In this document: positions 8,944 through 17,891 of the stretch, one piece after another
Layout of the letters: every line of letters begins with the position of its first letter
Numbering within the stretch: the stretch's first letter is position 1
DNA from: Neobacillus sp. FSL H8-0543
GTDB lineage: Bacteria; Bacillota; Bacilli; Bacillales; Cytobacillaceae
Length of the DNA stretch: 64,000 nucleotides
Direction of reading: 5' to 3'
Assembly: GCF_038592905.1 (NCBI RefSeq)
Contig: NZ_CP151943.1
Coordinates: 2,420,501 to 2,484,500 of the forward strand
Translations under genes and position numbers: made by a program
Notes under the pieces: generated by a model
What the model saw: only the letters and a program-made list of their open reading frames with translations
What the model was told of the DNA's origin: nothing
Databases searched by the model: none

Positions 8944-9945
8944 CTATTTATTAATAAATTTTTGATATGCTTCTTCGTCTAATACTTTATCAATTTCTCC
9001 AATATACTCTGTAAACATATTTGGATGGCAGAATCCTTCTTTAAAGCGATATAATCCATCAGACGGATCCAGTTTAAATACGCCGCCAAAGTCATATCGG
9101 TCTTTTCCTAATTCTAAAGCCCAGTTGATCATTTCCCATTGTAATAAATGAGGGGCCATTAATGATCTTTTTTCATTACCGCTTGCCCCGTAGGCATACC
9201 AGGTTTTGTCACCATAACTTAGGGCGAGTGCCGCAGCGATAATATCGCCATCATGTTCTGCAAGATAAATACGAAGGTAATCTCCGTAGGCTTCACACAT
9301 TCTTTCAAAATAGTCGTAAGGACGATAAGAAATTCCGTTACGAGTACTCATGACCACATATAGGTCGTGGAAGGTTTTTACATCCGCCAGGTCATTGCTG
9401 TATCTGGCTGTAACACCCTTACGCTGTGCAAGGCGAATATTGTAGCGCGTTTTTGAATGAAAGCTTGCCAGTAATTCATCAGCCGTTTTCTCTTTTAAAT
9501 CTAATACCATATTTAATCGCGGCTGTGTCGTAAACTTTGACGATACGTTTCTGTTATATACCTTGTATCCTAAAGCGGTATATTGTTCATGTAATGCTTC
9601 ATCATAAACTACTTCCGGATCAAAACGTAAGACAAAGGCATTGTGCTGTGTTACATGTTCTTCTGCTTCCGCCATTAACCGGTGGACTAACGCAGTATCA
9701 CGAGGGTCACAGACAGGTCCTTTACAACAATAAGCTAATTTCTTATTATCGACTGCATTGACCATTAAAATAGACATAGCAGCAATAATTTGGCCTTTTT
9801 CCTCTAAATAAACATACATGGGTGTCCAATTATTTTTTACTTGGGACCATGCTGTATCTTGTGTTACTGTTGCGAACGGAGAAGTTCGAATAAATTCCTG
9901 ATATCTGGATAAGTCTGCACTATTTGTTAAATCAACGATAGGCAT
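8944..9945 (-). CDS. FemA/FemB-family peptidoglycan aminoacyltransferase
   Basis: A 333-residue protein with the double GNAT-fold pattern of the Fem family. The family motifs include the central SFHSKTRYNIRLAQRKGV (about 163-180), then IYLAEHDGDIIAAALALSYGDKTWYAYGAS and the C-terminal YDFGGVF. Fem enzymes transfer amino acids from aminoacyl-tRNA onto lipid II to start interpeptide bridges (MurM, FemX, BppA type). Most Bacillus have direct cross-links, so the substrate here is open; the same fold also occurs in resistance-related and tRNA-dependent ligases. The start has AAGGAG upstream. No partner gene is adjacent. Confidence 0.75.
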   Translation of the reverse strand: MPIVDLTNSADLSRYQEFIRTSPFATVTQDTAWSQVKNNWTPMYVYLEEKGQIIAAMSILMVNAVDNKKLAYCCKGPVCDPRDTALVHRLMAEAEEHVTQHNAFVLRFDPEVVYDEALHEQYTALGYKVYNRNVSSKFTTQPRLNMVLDLKEKTADELLASFHSKTRYNIRLAQRKGVTARYSNDLADVKTFHDLYVVMSTRNGISYRPYDYFERMCEAYGDYLRIYLAEHDGDIIAAALALSYGDKTWYAYGASGNEKRSLMAPHLLQWEMINWALELGKDRYDFGGVFKLDPSDGLYRFKEGFCHPNMFTEYIGEIDKVLDEEAYQKFINK

Positions 9946-10085
9946 TTTTTGACTCCTTTCTTTCGTTAAGATTTACTAACTATTTCCTACAACGACTGTA
10001 CTTAATGCAATTTATAGATGTGTCCATTTGTAAGTAAATGATAAAGCAATATGTGCAATATAATATCATGAAATAACTGTTTCTA

Positions 10086-10116
10086 CCAATCCCGCTCTGG
10101 CAGGATTGGCCTTTTA
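10086..10116 (+). terminator. Orphan hairpin with T tract
   Basis: CCAATCC (10086-10092) pairs with GGATTGG (10103-10109), followed by CCTTTTATT on the plus strand. No plus-strand gene lies upstream, so it may be a relic or end an unannotated or antisense transcript. The rest of 9946-10143 shows nothing recognisable. Confidence 0.4.
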
Positions 10117-10143
10117 TTATCAAATCTCTCTTCCTTTTCTTTC

Positions 10144-10201
10144 AAAAAAAGCCCATTCACCTCTACACAAAATTCATCATCTGCGTAGGGGTGAAAAGGC
10201 T
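10144..10201 (-). terminator. Terminator of the ABM monooxygenase gene
   Basis: An imperfect long stem (AGCCCATTCACCTCTAC near 10150-10166 against GTAGGGGTGAAAAGGCT at 10185-10201), followed on the minus strand by a run of seven T (complement of 10144-10150). Confidence 0.6.
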
Positions 10202-10217
10202 CAGGCGGTAGCACTCT

Positions 10218-10502
10218 TTATATTTCGCGATAAATATTAATTTCTGTACTTTCCCTCATTTTTCTCAGTTCTGGAACCATTCTCTTGATATGTTCACTTT
10301 GATTATGCTGCTGTAGCGCCTCTTCATCCTCCCATTCTTCAATAGTGGTAAGGATGAATGGGTCATTGATATCTTGATGATAGGTGTACATGATGCATCC
10401 TTTTTCTTTTCTGGTTTCTTGGACAACCTCTTTAGCTAGACTCAAATATTTTTCGATATTAGCATCAGGTTTAAGTTTTCCTTTACATACCACTCTAATC
10501 AT
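10218..10502 (-). CDS. ABM-domain (YgiN-like) putative quinol monooxygenase
   Basis: A 94-residue single-domain protein with the dimeric ferredoxin-like ABM fold. Visible motifs are IRVVCKGKLKP, KEKGCIMYTYHQDINDPF and the conserved EEWEDEEALQQHNQSEH (about 55-71). The family includes YgiN-type quinol monooxygenases and heme-degrading IsdG enzymes; the IsdG heme residues are not evident, so a redox or detoxification role is likelier. AGGAG lies before the ATG. It is a single gene with its own terminator. Confidence 0.75.
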   Translation of the reverse strand: MIRVVCKGKLKPDANIEKYLSLAKEVVQETRKEKGCIMYTYHQDINDPFILTTIEEWEDEEALQQHNQSEHIKRMVPELRKMRESTEINIYREI

Positions 10503-10549
10503 TTGTAATCTCCTGTATCTGTATTTTTATTTGGCTGTGTTAAACAAAT

Positions 10550-10583
10550 CTGTTGATTTGCGCTCCAGGCACTGATCAATCCA
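10550..10583. repeat. Dispersed palindromic repeat, copy 2
   Basis: CTGTTGATTTGCGCTCCAGG then CACTGATCAATCCAG. The left half is near identical to copy 4 at 55155; the right half is degraded. It sits between the Gfo/Idh gene stop at 10586 and the ABM gene. Confidence 0.6.
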
Positions 10584-10585
10584 GC

Positions 10586-11710
10586 TTATTTCGATAGGTT
10601 AAGAGTTGATTGCTTAATTTTTTCTTGCAATTTTTCGTAATAAAGATCAGCATCAACTGGGAATTCAACTGTTTGGTTCATCCAGGAAGATAAATAAATA
10701 GCATTCGCGATATCTACACTTTGTAAACCGTCTTCTCCAGGTGCTAGGAGAGGTGTCCTATGCAGGATGCCATTGACCCAATTTTGAATGAGCCCCAGGT
10801 GGCCTGGATTGCCACTATCGACAGGTATATCTATTCTTTGGTATTCGGGCATACCAAAGCCGCCTTTAAACGTTGCATTAAATTCTCGTTCTGATTGAGC
10901 CAGTTTAAAAAATGTTAGTGCATTATTTTCAACTACGAGTTTCCCGTAGTCACCGACAATTTCAAAGCGATTGGTTCCCGGAGCTTCCCCTGTTGAAGCG
11001 ATAAACACGCCTGTCGCACCATTTTCATACTCAACATAGGCCGTCACATCATCTTCCACTTCAATATCATGATATTTGCCATAGTGACAGAATGCATGGA
11101 CACGCTTCAGTCTAAGACCGGTTATCCATTGCCACAAGTCCAGTTGGTGTGGAGCCTGGTTTAATAAGACCCCTCCACCCTCACCCTTCCAGGTTGCTCT
11201 CCAGCTACTTAAATCATAATAACTTTGCGGCCGGTACCAATCTGTAATAATCCAATTTGTCCGCTTTATTTCCCCCAGTTCTCCCTTTTGAATCAGTTCG
11301 CGTAATTTTTGATATAACGGGTTTATCCGTTGATTTAACATAACGGCAAATACCTTGCCACTTTTTCTGGCCGACTCATTCATTTCAATGACATGCTTGC
11401 TATAGACCCCTGCCGGTTTTTCAACTAGAACATGAATACCTTTGGCGAATGCCTTTTTAGCTATTTCAGGATGACTGAAATGCGGTGTTGCAATAATCAC
11501 AGCATCAATGCCTGATTCTTGAAGAAACACATCTTCATCTTGGTAACATTGTACATTGCCTTTCACTTGCATTTTAATATCCTCAAGCTGTTGAATTCGG
11601 CCGCAAACCGCCGTTAACACAGCTCCCTCTACCAGCCCTGTATCCAATTGCAGGGCATATGTTCTGCCCATATAACCTATTCCAATTACACCAACCTTTA
11701 CGTTACCCAT
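10586..11710 (-). CDS. Gfo/Idh/MocA-family oxidoreductase
   Basis: A 374-residue NAD(P)-dependent sugar-type dehydrogenase. The N-terminal Rossmann motif is VGVIGIGYMGRTYA, followed by VLVEKPAGVYSKHV (the EKP motif with the catalytic-region Lys) and the C-terminal domain motif GGGVLLNQAPHQLDLWQWITG with the active-site DxxxH-like region. The start is ATG 11710, with GAGGT upstream; ATG 11725 is less well placed. It is adjacent to a second Gfo/Idh gene and to the GH65 locus, which suggests oxidation or epimerisation of a sugar or glycoside (as YcjS does in the E. coli kojibiose locus). The substrate is unknown. Confidence 0.8.
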   Translation of the reverse strand: MGNVKVGVIGIGYMGRTYALQLDTGLVEGAVLTAVCGRIQQLEDIKMQVKGNVQCYQDEDVFLQESGIDAVIIATPHFSHPEIAKKAFAKGIHVLVEKPAGVYSKHVIEMNESARKSGKVFAVMLNQRINPLYQKLRELIQKGELGEIKRTNWIITDWYRPQSYYDLSSWRATWKGEGGGVLLNQAPHQLDLWQWITGLRLKRVHAFCHYGKYHDIEVEDDVTAYVEYENGATGVFIASTGEAPGTNRFEIVGDYGKLVVENNALTFFKLAQSEREFNATFKGGFGMPEYQRIDIPVDSGNPGHLGLIQNWVNGILHRTPLLAPGEDGLQSVDIANAIYLSSWMNQTVEFPVDADLYYEKLQEKIKQSTLNLSK

Positions 11711-11752
11711 ATTATTACCTCGCAATTCTTACTTTTTGATATCATTCCCAAT

Positions 11753-11784
11753 AAAAAAATCCTCCTCTAAATCTAGAAGAGGGA
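11753..11784 (-). terminator. Terminator between the two Gfo/Idh genes
   Basis: An imperfect stem around CCTCCTCTA/TAGAAGAGGG with a run of seven T on the minus strand (complement of 11753-11759). It suggests the second dehydrogenase (10586-11710) has its own promoter or depends on readthrough. Confidence 0.65.
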
Positions 11785-11790
11785 GCGTTG

Positions 11791-12777
11791 TTATTTTCTG
11801 TTCTCGGCAATTTCATCCATGACCCAGTTCGTTCTCGCACCAGTCACCCCAATACTTGGGCACTGACTGCTGTCTTTTGTTAAGTCTGCCACAATCGTTT
11901 CTATCAAGGGTTGATGGACGTGGAGCGGCGCTTCAAAACTCCATTGCTCTCTTCCACTTGCCGTCGTCAAAACAATGGGCTCATTTCCAAAAGTTGAAAA
12001 GGTAATTTTCCCATTACTGCCAACGATTTCATTCACATCTACATCTTCAAAGGCAGTAAAACACCAACTGCCAACTCCATGGACTCCCGACTCAAATAGG
12101 TAGGTACCTGTAACGATATCTTCCGCACGATAATAACCTGCTTGATTGGATGCAAAACCTCGAACATCCTTAATTGGCCCAAACAAATAATCTAATAAAT
12201 CAAGCGTGTGACTAGCTAAATCAAAAAACAGGCCACCTCCGGCTATCTCAGGATGAACTCTCCACGGGAGATTTTTTGAATCCAATACATCATCTGAAGC
12301 TTTTTGATACTGTGTTGTTGAAACAAAACGAACATCACCGACTGCTTTATTTTCTAATAACTCTTTTACTTTTAAAAATTGGGGCAGAGCCCTACGGTAG
12401 TAAGCAACATAAAGAGGTACGCCTGCAGCTTTGCATGCAGCAATCATTTCATTGCATTCCTCAAAATTGAGCGCCATTGGCTTTTCTACATAAACTGGTT
12501 TTCCTGCCTTTGCCACTTTAATGGTATATTCTTTATGTGAACTTGGTGGTGTCGCAATATAGACGGCATCGACATCTGGGTCGTTAATCAGTTCATCAGC
12601 ATTATCGTACCATTTCGGTACATGATGTCTTTCCGCATAATCCTTTGCCAGTACAGCGGTCCTCCGCATGACAGCAACTAACTCTGAATTTTTAATTTTC
12701 TGGAATGCTGGTCCACTTTTCACTTCCGTCACATCACCGCATCCAATAATTCCCCAACGGACTTTTTCAAAATTCAT
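11791..12777 (-). CDS. Gfo/Idh/MocA-family oxidoreductase
   Basis: A 328-residue dehydrogenase. The Rossmann motif is VRWGIIGCGDVTEVKSGPAF, the EKP motif is KPVYVEKPMALNFEECNEM (about 93-111) and the C-terminal domain has GGGLFFDLASHTLDLLDYLFGP. AAGGAG precedes the ATG. It resembles members acting on myo-inositol or 1,5-anhydro-sugars, but the substrate cannot be assigned. It lies downstream of the first GH65 gene, separated by a hairpin, so it may be co-regulated with phosphorolysis. Confidence 0.8.
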   Translation of the reverse strand: MNFEKVRWGIIGCGDVTEVKSGPAFQKIKNSELVAVMRRTAVLAKDYAERHHVPKWYDNADELINDPDVDAVYIATPPSSHKEYTIKVAKAGKPVYVEKPMALNFEECNEMIAACKAAGVPLYVAYYRRALPQFLKVKELLENKAVGDVRFVSTTQYQKASDDVLDSKNLPWRVHPEIAGGGLFFDLASHTLDLLDYLFGPIKDVRGFASNQAGYYRAEDIVTGTYLFESGVHGVGSWCFTAFEDVDVNEIVGSNGKITFSTFGNEPIVLTTASGREQWSFEAPLHVHQPLIETIVADLTKDSSQCPSIGVTGARTNWVMDEIAENRK

Positions 12778-12837
12778 GGCTTATTCTCCTTCTAGGTCAA
12801 GACCCTAATTTCCATACCTAACACCACGCAGGCATTT

Positions 12838-12871
12838 AAAGAAGCCTAGTCCAAACGGACTTGGCTTCTTT
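12838..12871 (-). terminator. Hairpin downstream of the GH65 gene
   Basis: A 15-bp stem with one mismatch (12838-12852 with 12857-12871) and a 4-nt loop AAAC. The minus-strand side lacks a clean U tract outside the stem, so it may attenuate or stabilise rather than end transcription. The rest of the 12778-12982 gap holds nothing recognisable. Confidence 0.5.
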
Positions 12872-12982
12872 GTTATTAAAAATTTGTAAGGTGCTCCCAA
12901 TTAAGTACAACAATAACATGGTGACCCATCGTGAGTCGAGAGGAAATGGAGGAGCTATCTTTCACAATTAGCCATCCTATCC

Positions 12983-15253
12983 TTAAACCCTAACCTCTTT
13001 CCCCTTTACAAGAGAGATATCCCTGCCCTTGTGGGTAATTGTCAGATCTTCCCCATCTAAAATCAGATAAGTAACTGCATCCTTTTCGATGTTTGCACGA
13101 AGGAATCTATTCTGGTACTGGAGTTGGAACTGGAGCGAAGTCCATTCTTCCGGAAGAGTGGGAGAAAGTGACAAACCGCTTTCCTTCAATCTCAAACCGG
13201 CAAACCCGAATACGATTGCCAACCACGTTCCGCCCATATTTGCCAGGTGAAGACCATCTTTTGTGTTTCCATGAGTATTATCTAAATCCAAGCGGGAAGT
13301 TTCATTAAAATAACGATAAGCCTTCTCTTTATAGCCTAGCCTCGATGCCATAATACTGAAGACACAATACGATAGAGAAGAATCATGAGTCGTTACTTTT
13401 TCGTAGTAATCATAAGAATTCTTAATGGTTTCAAGGTCCTGCTCATCTTCTAACAGAAAATGAGAAAGTACAGTATCGGCTTGCTTACTAACCTGATAAC
13501 GGTACAGGGTTAATGGATGATAGTTCAGCAATAGCGGGAATTTCTCTTTAGGCGTATTTTCAAGATCCCAACGCGCCTTCGATAAAAAGCTGTCATCCTG
13601 TGCAGAAATCTTTTGTCCTTCATCATATGGAAGGTACATATTTTCCCCAGCAGCTTGCCATTCATCCACTTCTTCTTCAGTTACTCCAAGCCTTTCGACC
13701 AACTCTGTTAACACATCATTATTGGTTTCTTTTAATAAACGATGCATCTTTGCAGCCCAAAGCAAATTATGTTTGGCCATCGCATTTGTATAATAGTTAT
13801 TGTTTACAATGCACGTATATTCGTCTGGACCCGTTACGTTATCAATTCTAAATTGACCGTTTAGCATATGACCCGTATCGACCCAGAGGCGAGCTGTTTC
13901 GAAAAGTACTTCGGCCATATAATCCTTTAGGAAATCTTCATCCTTTGTTACTAAATAATATTGAATATAACTATAGGCAATATCAGCACTAATATGATAT
14001 TGGGCTGTGCCTGCAGGGAAGAATGCAGAGCTTTCCGGTCCTGTTATTGTTCGCCAAGGGAATAGAGCCCCCTTTTTATGTCCCATTTCCCTCGCACGAG
14101 CACGAGCGCTGTCTAAAATAGAGTATCGCTGCAATAATAGATTTTTAGCAATTTCCGGATGAGTCATTAAGAATACTGGTAACATATAAATTTCTGTATC
14201 CCAGAAATAATGGCCCTCATATCCTTCTCCTGATAACCCTTTCGCAGCTATGTTACTCACTCGTTCTTTACCTGCTGATTGCAAAAGTTGATAAATGCTG
14301 AAGCGGATGGATTGTTGAAGCTCCTCAGCCCCACCGATTTTTACATCAGATTTATTCCAGAATTGATCCAGGTAACCTTTCTGTTCAACTAAAAGATTAG
14401 CAAAAGACTTCTCCTTCGTGTGCTGATATACATCCACTGCCTTTTCAGCTACATCGTCCCCATGTCGGAGTGTGTCAGTGTAAATGTTGAACTTGGTAAA
14501 TTGAATCGTTTGATTCCCTTCGAACAGATACACTTCAGAAGTACTGCTGTCTAAAGCTTTCCTGTCATATTGATAATTCTCCGCTATAACCTTAGAGAAA
14601 CTTAAACAGGCAACCTCTAAATTTGTAGCAAACGTTTTATCCTTAACAATACTATATGCTTCTTCCTGACGAACTTCGGTTACATGCAGCCGTTTTGCGT
14701 GGCCAGAAGCAACACGTGGATCACTTTTATCAACAAAATTTGATACATCTCCATTTACATTTGAAACGATTCTTACATGATGAACAAGGGTAATCGGCTC
14801 AATCTTTATATCAATCGCGAATAATTCTTTCGTTGCAAAGGAAACGATTCTTTTAAAATAAAGATTAACCTCTTTTCCTTTTGGTGATTTCCAGTGAACA
14901 ATTCGCTCAGAAAATCCTGCATCCATATGCAGATTGCGTTTGAAATGAATAATTTCGCCTTCAAATAAAGAAAAACGTTCATCATCAATATAAATTTCCA
15001 CCGTTTGTCCATCAATAACATTTACGAGTTTTTGTTGCTTCTCAGGAAAGGCAAAAAGTTTTTCCCCGTAACTGATTTCAACCTCATCGTGGAAGGCATT
15101 AATGTATGTACCACGAATCGATTTAAATCCCTCCTTGTACCCTTCTTCAAAATTCCCACGGACTCCAAGATAGCCGTTACCTAAGGATAAAAGGCTTTCA
15201 TTTATTAACAGATTATCATTATCAGTCTCGGACTTTGTTAATTTCCACGTCAT
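12983..15253 (-). CDS. GH65 disaccharide phosphorylase (maltose/trehalose/kojibiose phosphorylase family)
   Basis: A 756-residue glycoside hydrolase family 65 enzyme. Visible are the N-terminal super-sandwich start (SLLSLGNGYLGVRGNFEEG), the catalytic (alpha/alpha)6 barrel with FWDTE (about 350-354), the general acid Glu in GPDEYT (Glu about 478) and the phosphate-binding HDSSLS (about 623-628). Such enzymes split an alpha-glucosyl disaccharide with phosphate into beta-glucose-1-phosphate and glucose. The gene lies directly downstream of pgmB, which handles that product. The disaccharide cannot be fixed from sequence. The start could be this ATG or GTG 18 nt upstream; neither has a strong ribosome binding site. 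Confidence 0.9.
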   Translation of the reverse strand: MTWKLTKSETDNDNLLINESLLSLGNGYLGVRGNFEEGYKEGFKSIRGTYINAFHDEVEISYGEKLFAFPEKQQKLVNVIDGQTVEIYIDDERFSLFEGEIIHFKRNLHMDAGFSERIVHWKSPKGKEVNLYFKRIVSFATKELFAIDIKIEPITLVHHVRIVSNVNGDVSNFVDKSDPRVASGHAKRLHVTEVRQEEAYSIVKDKTFATNLEVACLSFSKVIAENYQYDRKALDSSTSEVYLFEGNQTIQFTKFNIYTDTLRHGDDVAEKAVDVYQHTKEKSFANLLVEQKGYLDQFWNKSDVKIGGAEELQQSIRFSIYQLLQSAGKERVSNIAAKGLSGEGYEGHYFWDTEIYMLPVFLMTHPEIAKNLLLQRYSILDSARARAREMGHKKGALFPWRTITGPESSAFFPAGTAQYHISADIAYSYIQYYLVTKDEDFLKDYMAEVLFETARLWVDTGHMLNGQFRIDNVTGPDEYTCIVNNNYYTNAMAKHNLLWAAKMHRLLKETNNDVLTELVERLGVTEEEVDEWQAAGENMYLPYDEGQKISAQDDSFLSKARWDLENTPKEKFPLLLNYHPLTLYRYQVSKQADTVLSHFLLEDEQDLETIKNSYDYYEKVTTHDSSLSYCVFSIMASRLGYKEKAYRYFNETSRLDLDNTHGNTKDGLHLANMGGTWLAIVFGFAGLRLKESGLSLSPTLPEEWTSLQFQLQYQNRFLRANIEKDAVTYLILDGEDLTITHKGRDISLVKGKEVRV

Positions 15254-15280
15254 GCCCTTCGCCTCGCTCACTATAGTAAA

Positions 15281-15952
15281 TTATTCTAAATTAAATTGTT
15301 TTAATATTTCATCAAGGTCTAATAGAGTTGTATCGCTCACTATATAATCAGCAGCCGACAAGTGTACCTTGTCGCCAATCCCAACGGAAAACATGCCTGC
15401 CTGATTAATCGCTTCAATTCCAGCAGCTGCATCTTCTAGTCCAACACATTCTCCATAAGGAATGTTTAGATAATCAGCTGCGGTTGTAAAGGTTTCCGGG
15501 TCTGGCTTTCCTTTCGTTACCTTCGCTGCATCAACAATATAATCTATGTAATGGGTAAGACCAAGCAGTTCCAATACCCTTTGGGCATTCTTGCTAGCAG
15601 ATCCAATCGCAATTTTAATATGATTCTCTTTCAATTTAGTAAAGAGTTCTTCAATACCAGGTAAAACATTTTCTGGTTTTATCGTCTTAATTAACTCCAC
15701 ATAATGGTCATTCTTTTGATAAGCAAGTTTCTCTTTTTCTTTCTGAGGCATATCTTTTAAAGAAGGGTTTAATGCCAGAATCCTTTCTAAGGAATCCATC
15801 CGGCTAATCCCTTTAAGCTGCTCATTAAACTGTCTATCAATGGTTATGCCGAGTTCCTCTGCAAGCTTTTTCCATGCCAAATAGTGAAATTCTGCCGTAT
15901 CTGTGATAACCCCATCTAAATCAAATATGAAGGCTTTCGGAGTCTGTTTCAT
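15281..15952 (-). CDS. pgmB: Beta-phosphoglucomutase
   Basis: A 223-residue HAD-superfamily enzyme. FDLDGVITDT holds the nucleophile Asp11 and acid/base Asp13; AFHYLAW-like cap residues, GSASKNA (motif II) and the VGLEDAAAGIEA motif are as in characterised beta-PGM. It converts beta-glucose-1-phosphate, the product of inverting GH65 phosphorylases, to glucose-6-phosphate. It sits between the GH65 gene and the LacI regulator, with an AAAGGAAA ribosome binding site. The neighbourhood makes this assignment strong. Confidence 0.95.
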   Translation of the reverse strand: MKQTPKAFIFDLDGVITDTAEFHYLAWKKLAEELGITIDRQFNEQLKGISRMDSLERILALNPSLKDMPQKEKEKLAYQKNDHYVELIKTIKPENVLPGIEELFTKLKENHIKIAIGSASKNAQRVLELLGLTHYIDYIVDAAKVTKGKPDPETFTTAADYLNIPYGECVGLEDAAAGIEAINQAGMFSVGIGDKVHLSAADYIVSDTTLLDLDEILKQFNLE

Positions 15953-15986
15953 TGTCGTTTCCTTTCTTTCAAGAGATATTTCTTTA

Positions 15987-16012
15987 TAAAAAAGGGCCTA
16001 TTCTTGGCCCAT
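15987..16012 (-). terminator. Terminator after the LacI gene
   Basis: GGGCC (15994-15998) pairs with GGCCC (16006-16010), followed by six T on the minus strand. It lies between lacI and pgmB, implying that pgmB-GH65 is expressed by readthrough or from its own promoter. Confidence 0.65.
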
Positions 16013-16020
16013 TCATTCCA

Positions 16021-17046
16021 TTAATCTAAGCCTCGTGCTTCCCCAACCGTCCCGCGTTCAACTAACTGATAGGGAACAAATACATGTCTTGTATCCTGCT
16101 TATTCTCCATCAGATTCTTCAATAGAAGAGCGGATTGTCTTCCAATTTCCACAAAATCCTGGTGAATGGTAGTAAGTTTTGGTTCCGTATAACTGCTGAA
16201 AACCAAATTATCAAATCCAGTAATTGAAACATCCTCAGGAATTCTTAAACCTGCTTCTTTTACTGCCCGCATCACGCCATATGCCATTAGGTCACTAAAG
16301 CAAAGAAACGCCGTCGGACATTTCTCTTGCAAATAATTTTTAGCTAAAGCATAGGCTTTATCCTCAGAGAAATCGGCATGAAGAATATCTTCCTTATGAA
16401 TCTTCAGGTCATATTTTTTATATGCCTCCTTGACACCATTCATCCGGTCCATGTTTACATAGGTCTCTTCTGTTCCCGCCATTATTACAATTTTACGATG
16501 ATTGCGTTCCAATAAATAACAAGCAACCTCTTTACTTGCCTTTGCATTATTAATTGAAACACTACCAATTAATTTATTTGAATCCTCTTTTAAAATGTCT
16601 ATATAGACGACAGGAATATTCGTATTGATTAATTCTTTAAAATAAGGATCGTCTGTTCGAATTCCTTGTAAAACAGCGCCGCCAATGTTTCGTTCACTAC
16701 AAAATTGAGCATAGCTTTTTTGCCGTTGTTTTAGTGAATCTATTAAATACACAGATAATTCATGGTCATTTTCTTCTACTGCCTGATAGACACCCTTGAA
16801 AATATCGAATGCATTGGTGTCCTTTTCATTTTGATTAAAAACTCCGGACGAGATTAATCCAATCGTTCTCTGTTTCTTTGATGATAGATTTTTAGCCACC
16901 AAATTAGGCGAGTATTCTAGTTCCTTCGCTATTTCAAAAATTCGTTGTCGAGTTTTCACACTAACATCCGGGTAATTATTGAATGCTTTTGAAACGACAG
17001 CAATCGAAACACCTGCTTTTTTGGCAACATCTTTTATTGTAGCCAT
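16021..17046 (-). CDS. LacI-family transcriptional regulator of the disaccharide locus
   Basis: A 341-residue repressor. The N-terminal helix-turn-helix is ATIKDVAKKAGVSIAVVSKAFNN with the hinge helix SPNLVAKNLSSKK; the C-terminal periplasmic-binding-like sensor domain has TGFDNLVFSSYTEPKLTTI. GGAGGTG precedes the ATG. It lies within the sugar gene block, so it most likely controls it. Palindromes of the LacI-operator type (central CG, AAAACGTTTT) occur in the promoter at 23416-23493. The inducer would be a disaccharide or its phosphate (inference). Confidence 0.9.
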   Translation of the reverse strand: MATIKDVAKKAGVSIAVVSKAFNNYPDVSVKTRQRIFEIAKELEYSPNLVAKNLSSKKQRTIGLISSGVFNQNEKDTNAFDIFKGVYQAVEENDHELSVYLIDSLKQRQKSYAQFCSERNIGGAVLQGIRTDDPYFKELINTNIPVVYIDILKEDSNKLIGSVSINNAKASKEVACYLLERNHRKIVIMAGTEETYVNMDRMNGVKEAYKKYDLKIHKEDILHADFSEDKAYALAKNYLQEKCPTAFLCFSDLMAYGVMRAVKEAGLRIPEDVSITGFDNLVFSSYTEPKLTTIHQDFVEIGRQSALLLKNLMENKQDTRHVFVPYQLVERGTVGEARGLD

Positions 17047-17115
17047 TGAACAATCACCTCCAATTAACCAATCATAAATTCAGTTATTAATGCCAACTAG
17101 TCTTTACAAAAAACA

Positions 17116-17814
17116 CTACATATTTTGTACTGCTGATTTCTTTTCTACTTTCAACGTAAATTTATAGAACGCATAGAAAGATAAAAACACACTGATTGTG
17201 CCTGAGAAAAAAGGTAACAAAAACCAAACCTTTGTACTTATATAGATGATTAAGATATTCAAAATTAGGATGATAAAGGACAATAACGGCCTTCCGAATG
17301 TAAGAAAAAATGAATTCTTAAACAAATCTCTCAAGCACATACGATAATGTGCAGTTAAGGAGAAGAAGTTCATGTTCATAACGAACAGAAGGAGTCCAAT
17401 AATCATGAATATGATCGTTAAAAGGTCATTTTCTTTACTAAAAAAATACAGGTCCATTATCCAAATAAGCCAAATGATTCCCCACCCCGCACCTGATAGT
17501 AGTGCTGTCTTGTAGCTATCTTTAAAATAGGAAAAATAAGTCTTGATAAGTGACGTTTGATCTTTTTCCAATAACCAATCGCGAGTTACTCCAAACAAAG
17601 CTACCGTACTAGGAAAAAGAAGGATAGGGAATAATAGTAAAGCAGGCACCATATGCATAATCATTGCACTTCTTGAATCATTAAAAAGAGAACTTAGAAC
17701 GATAATTGTTATAGGGAGATTTATTATAAACCATAAGATATTTACTATGGTGAAGCGCATAAACCATTCTGCTATCAGATGGATACCTCCCATTAATCCT
17801 GAAATATCCCGCAT
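17116..17814 (-). CDS. YesL-like (DUF624) membrane protein
   Basis: A 232-residue protein with about five predicted TM helices (near 20-42, 60-80, 100-125, 130-150 and 165-215) and the DUF624 opening GLMGGIHLIAEWFMRFTIVNILWFIINLP. The family is often encoded beside carbohydrate ABC importers of the MalFG type in Bacillaceae; its biochemical role is unknown. AAGGAGG lies 6 nt before ATG 17814. It lies between the permeases and the regulator. Confidence 0.8.
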   Translation of the reverse strand: MRDISGLMGGIHLIAEWFMRFTIVNILWFIINLPITIIVLSSLFNDSRSAMIMHMVPALLLFPILLFPSTVALFGVTRDWLLEKDQTSLIKTYFSYFKDSYKTALLSGAGWGIIWLIWIMDLYFFSKENDLLTIIFMIIGLLLFVMNMNFFSLTAHYRMCLRDLFKNSFFLTFGRPLLSFIILILNILIIYISTKVWFLLPFFSGTISVFLSFYAFYKFTLKVEKKSAVQNM

Positions 17815-17891
17815 ATTGCTTCCTCCTTCATAATGACTACCCTTTCACCTGGGGATTTTTTCGGAGCAAGCAGCGAAAATAAGCCCACGTA

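Noticed and set aside
10086..10116. A small plus-strand gene ending at the orphan terminator
   Set aside because: No plausible start with a ribosome binding site was found upstream on the plus strand.
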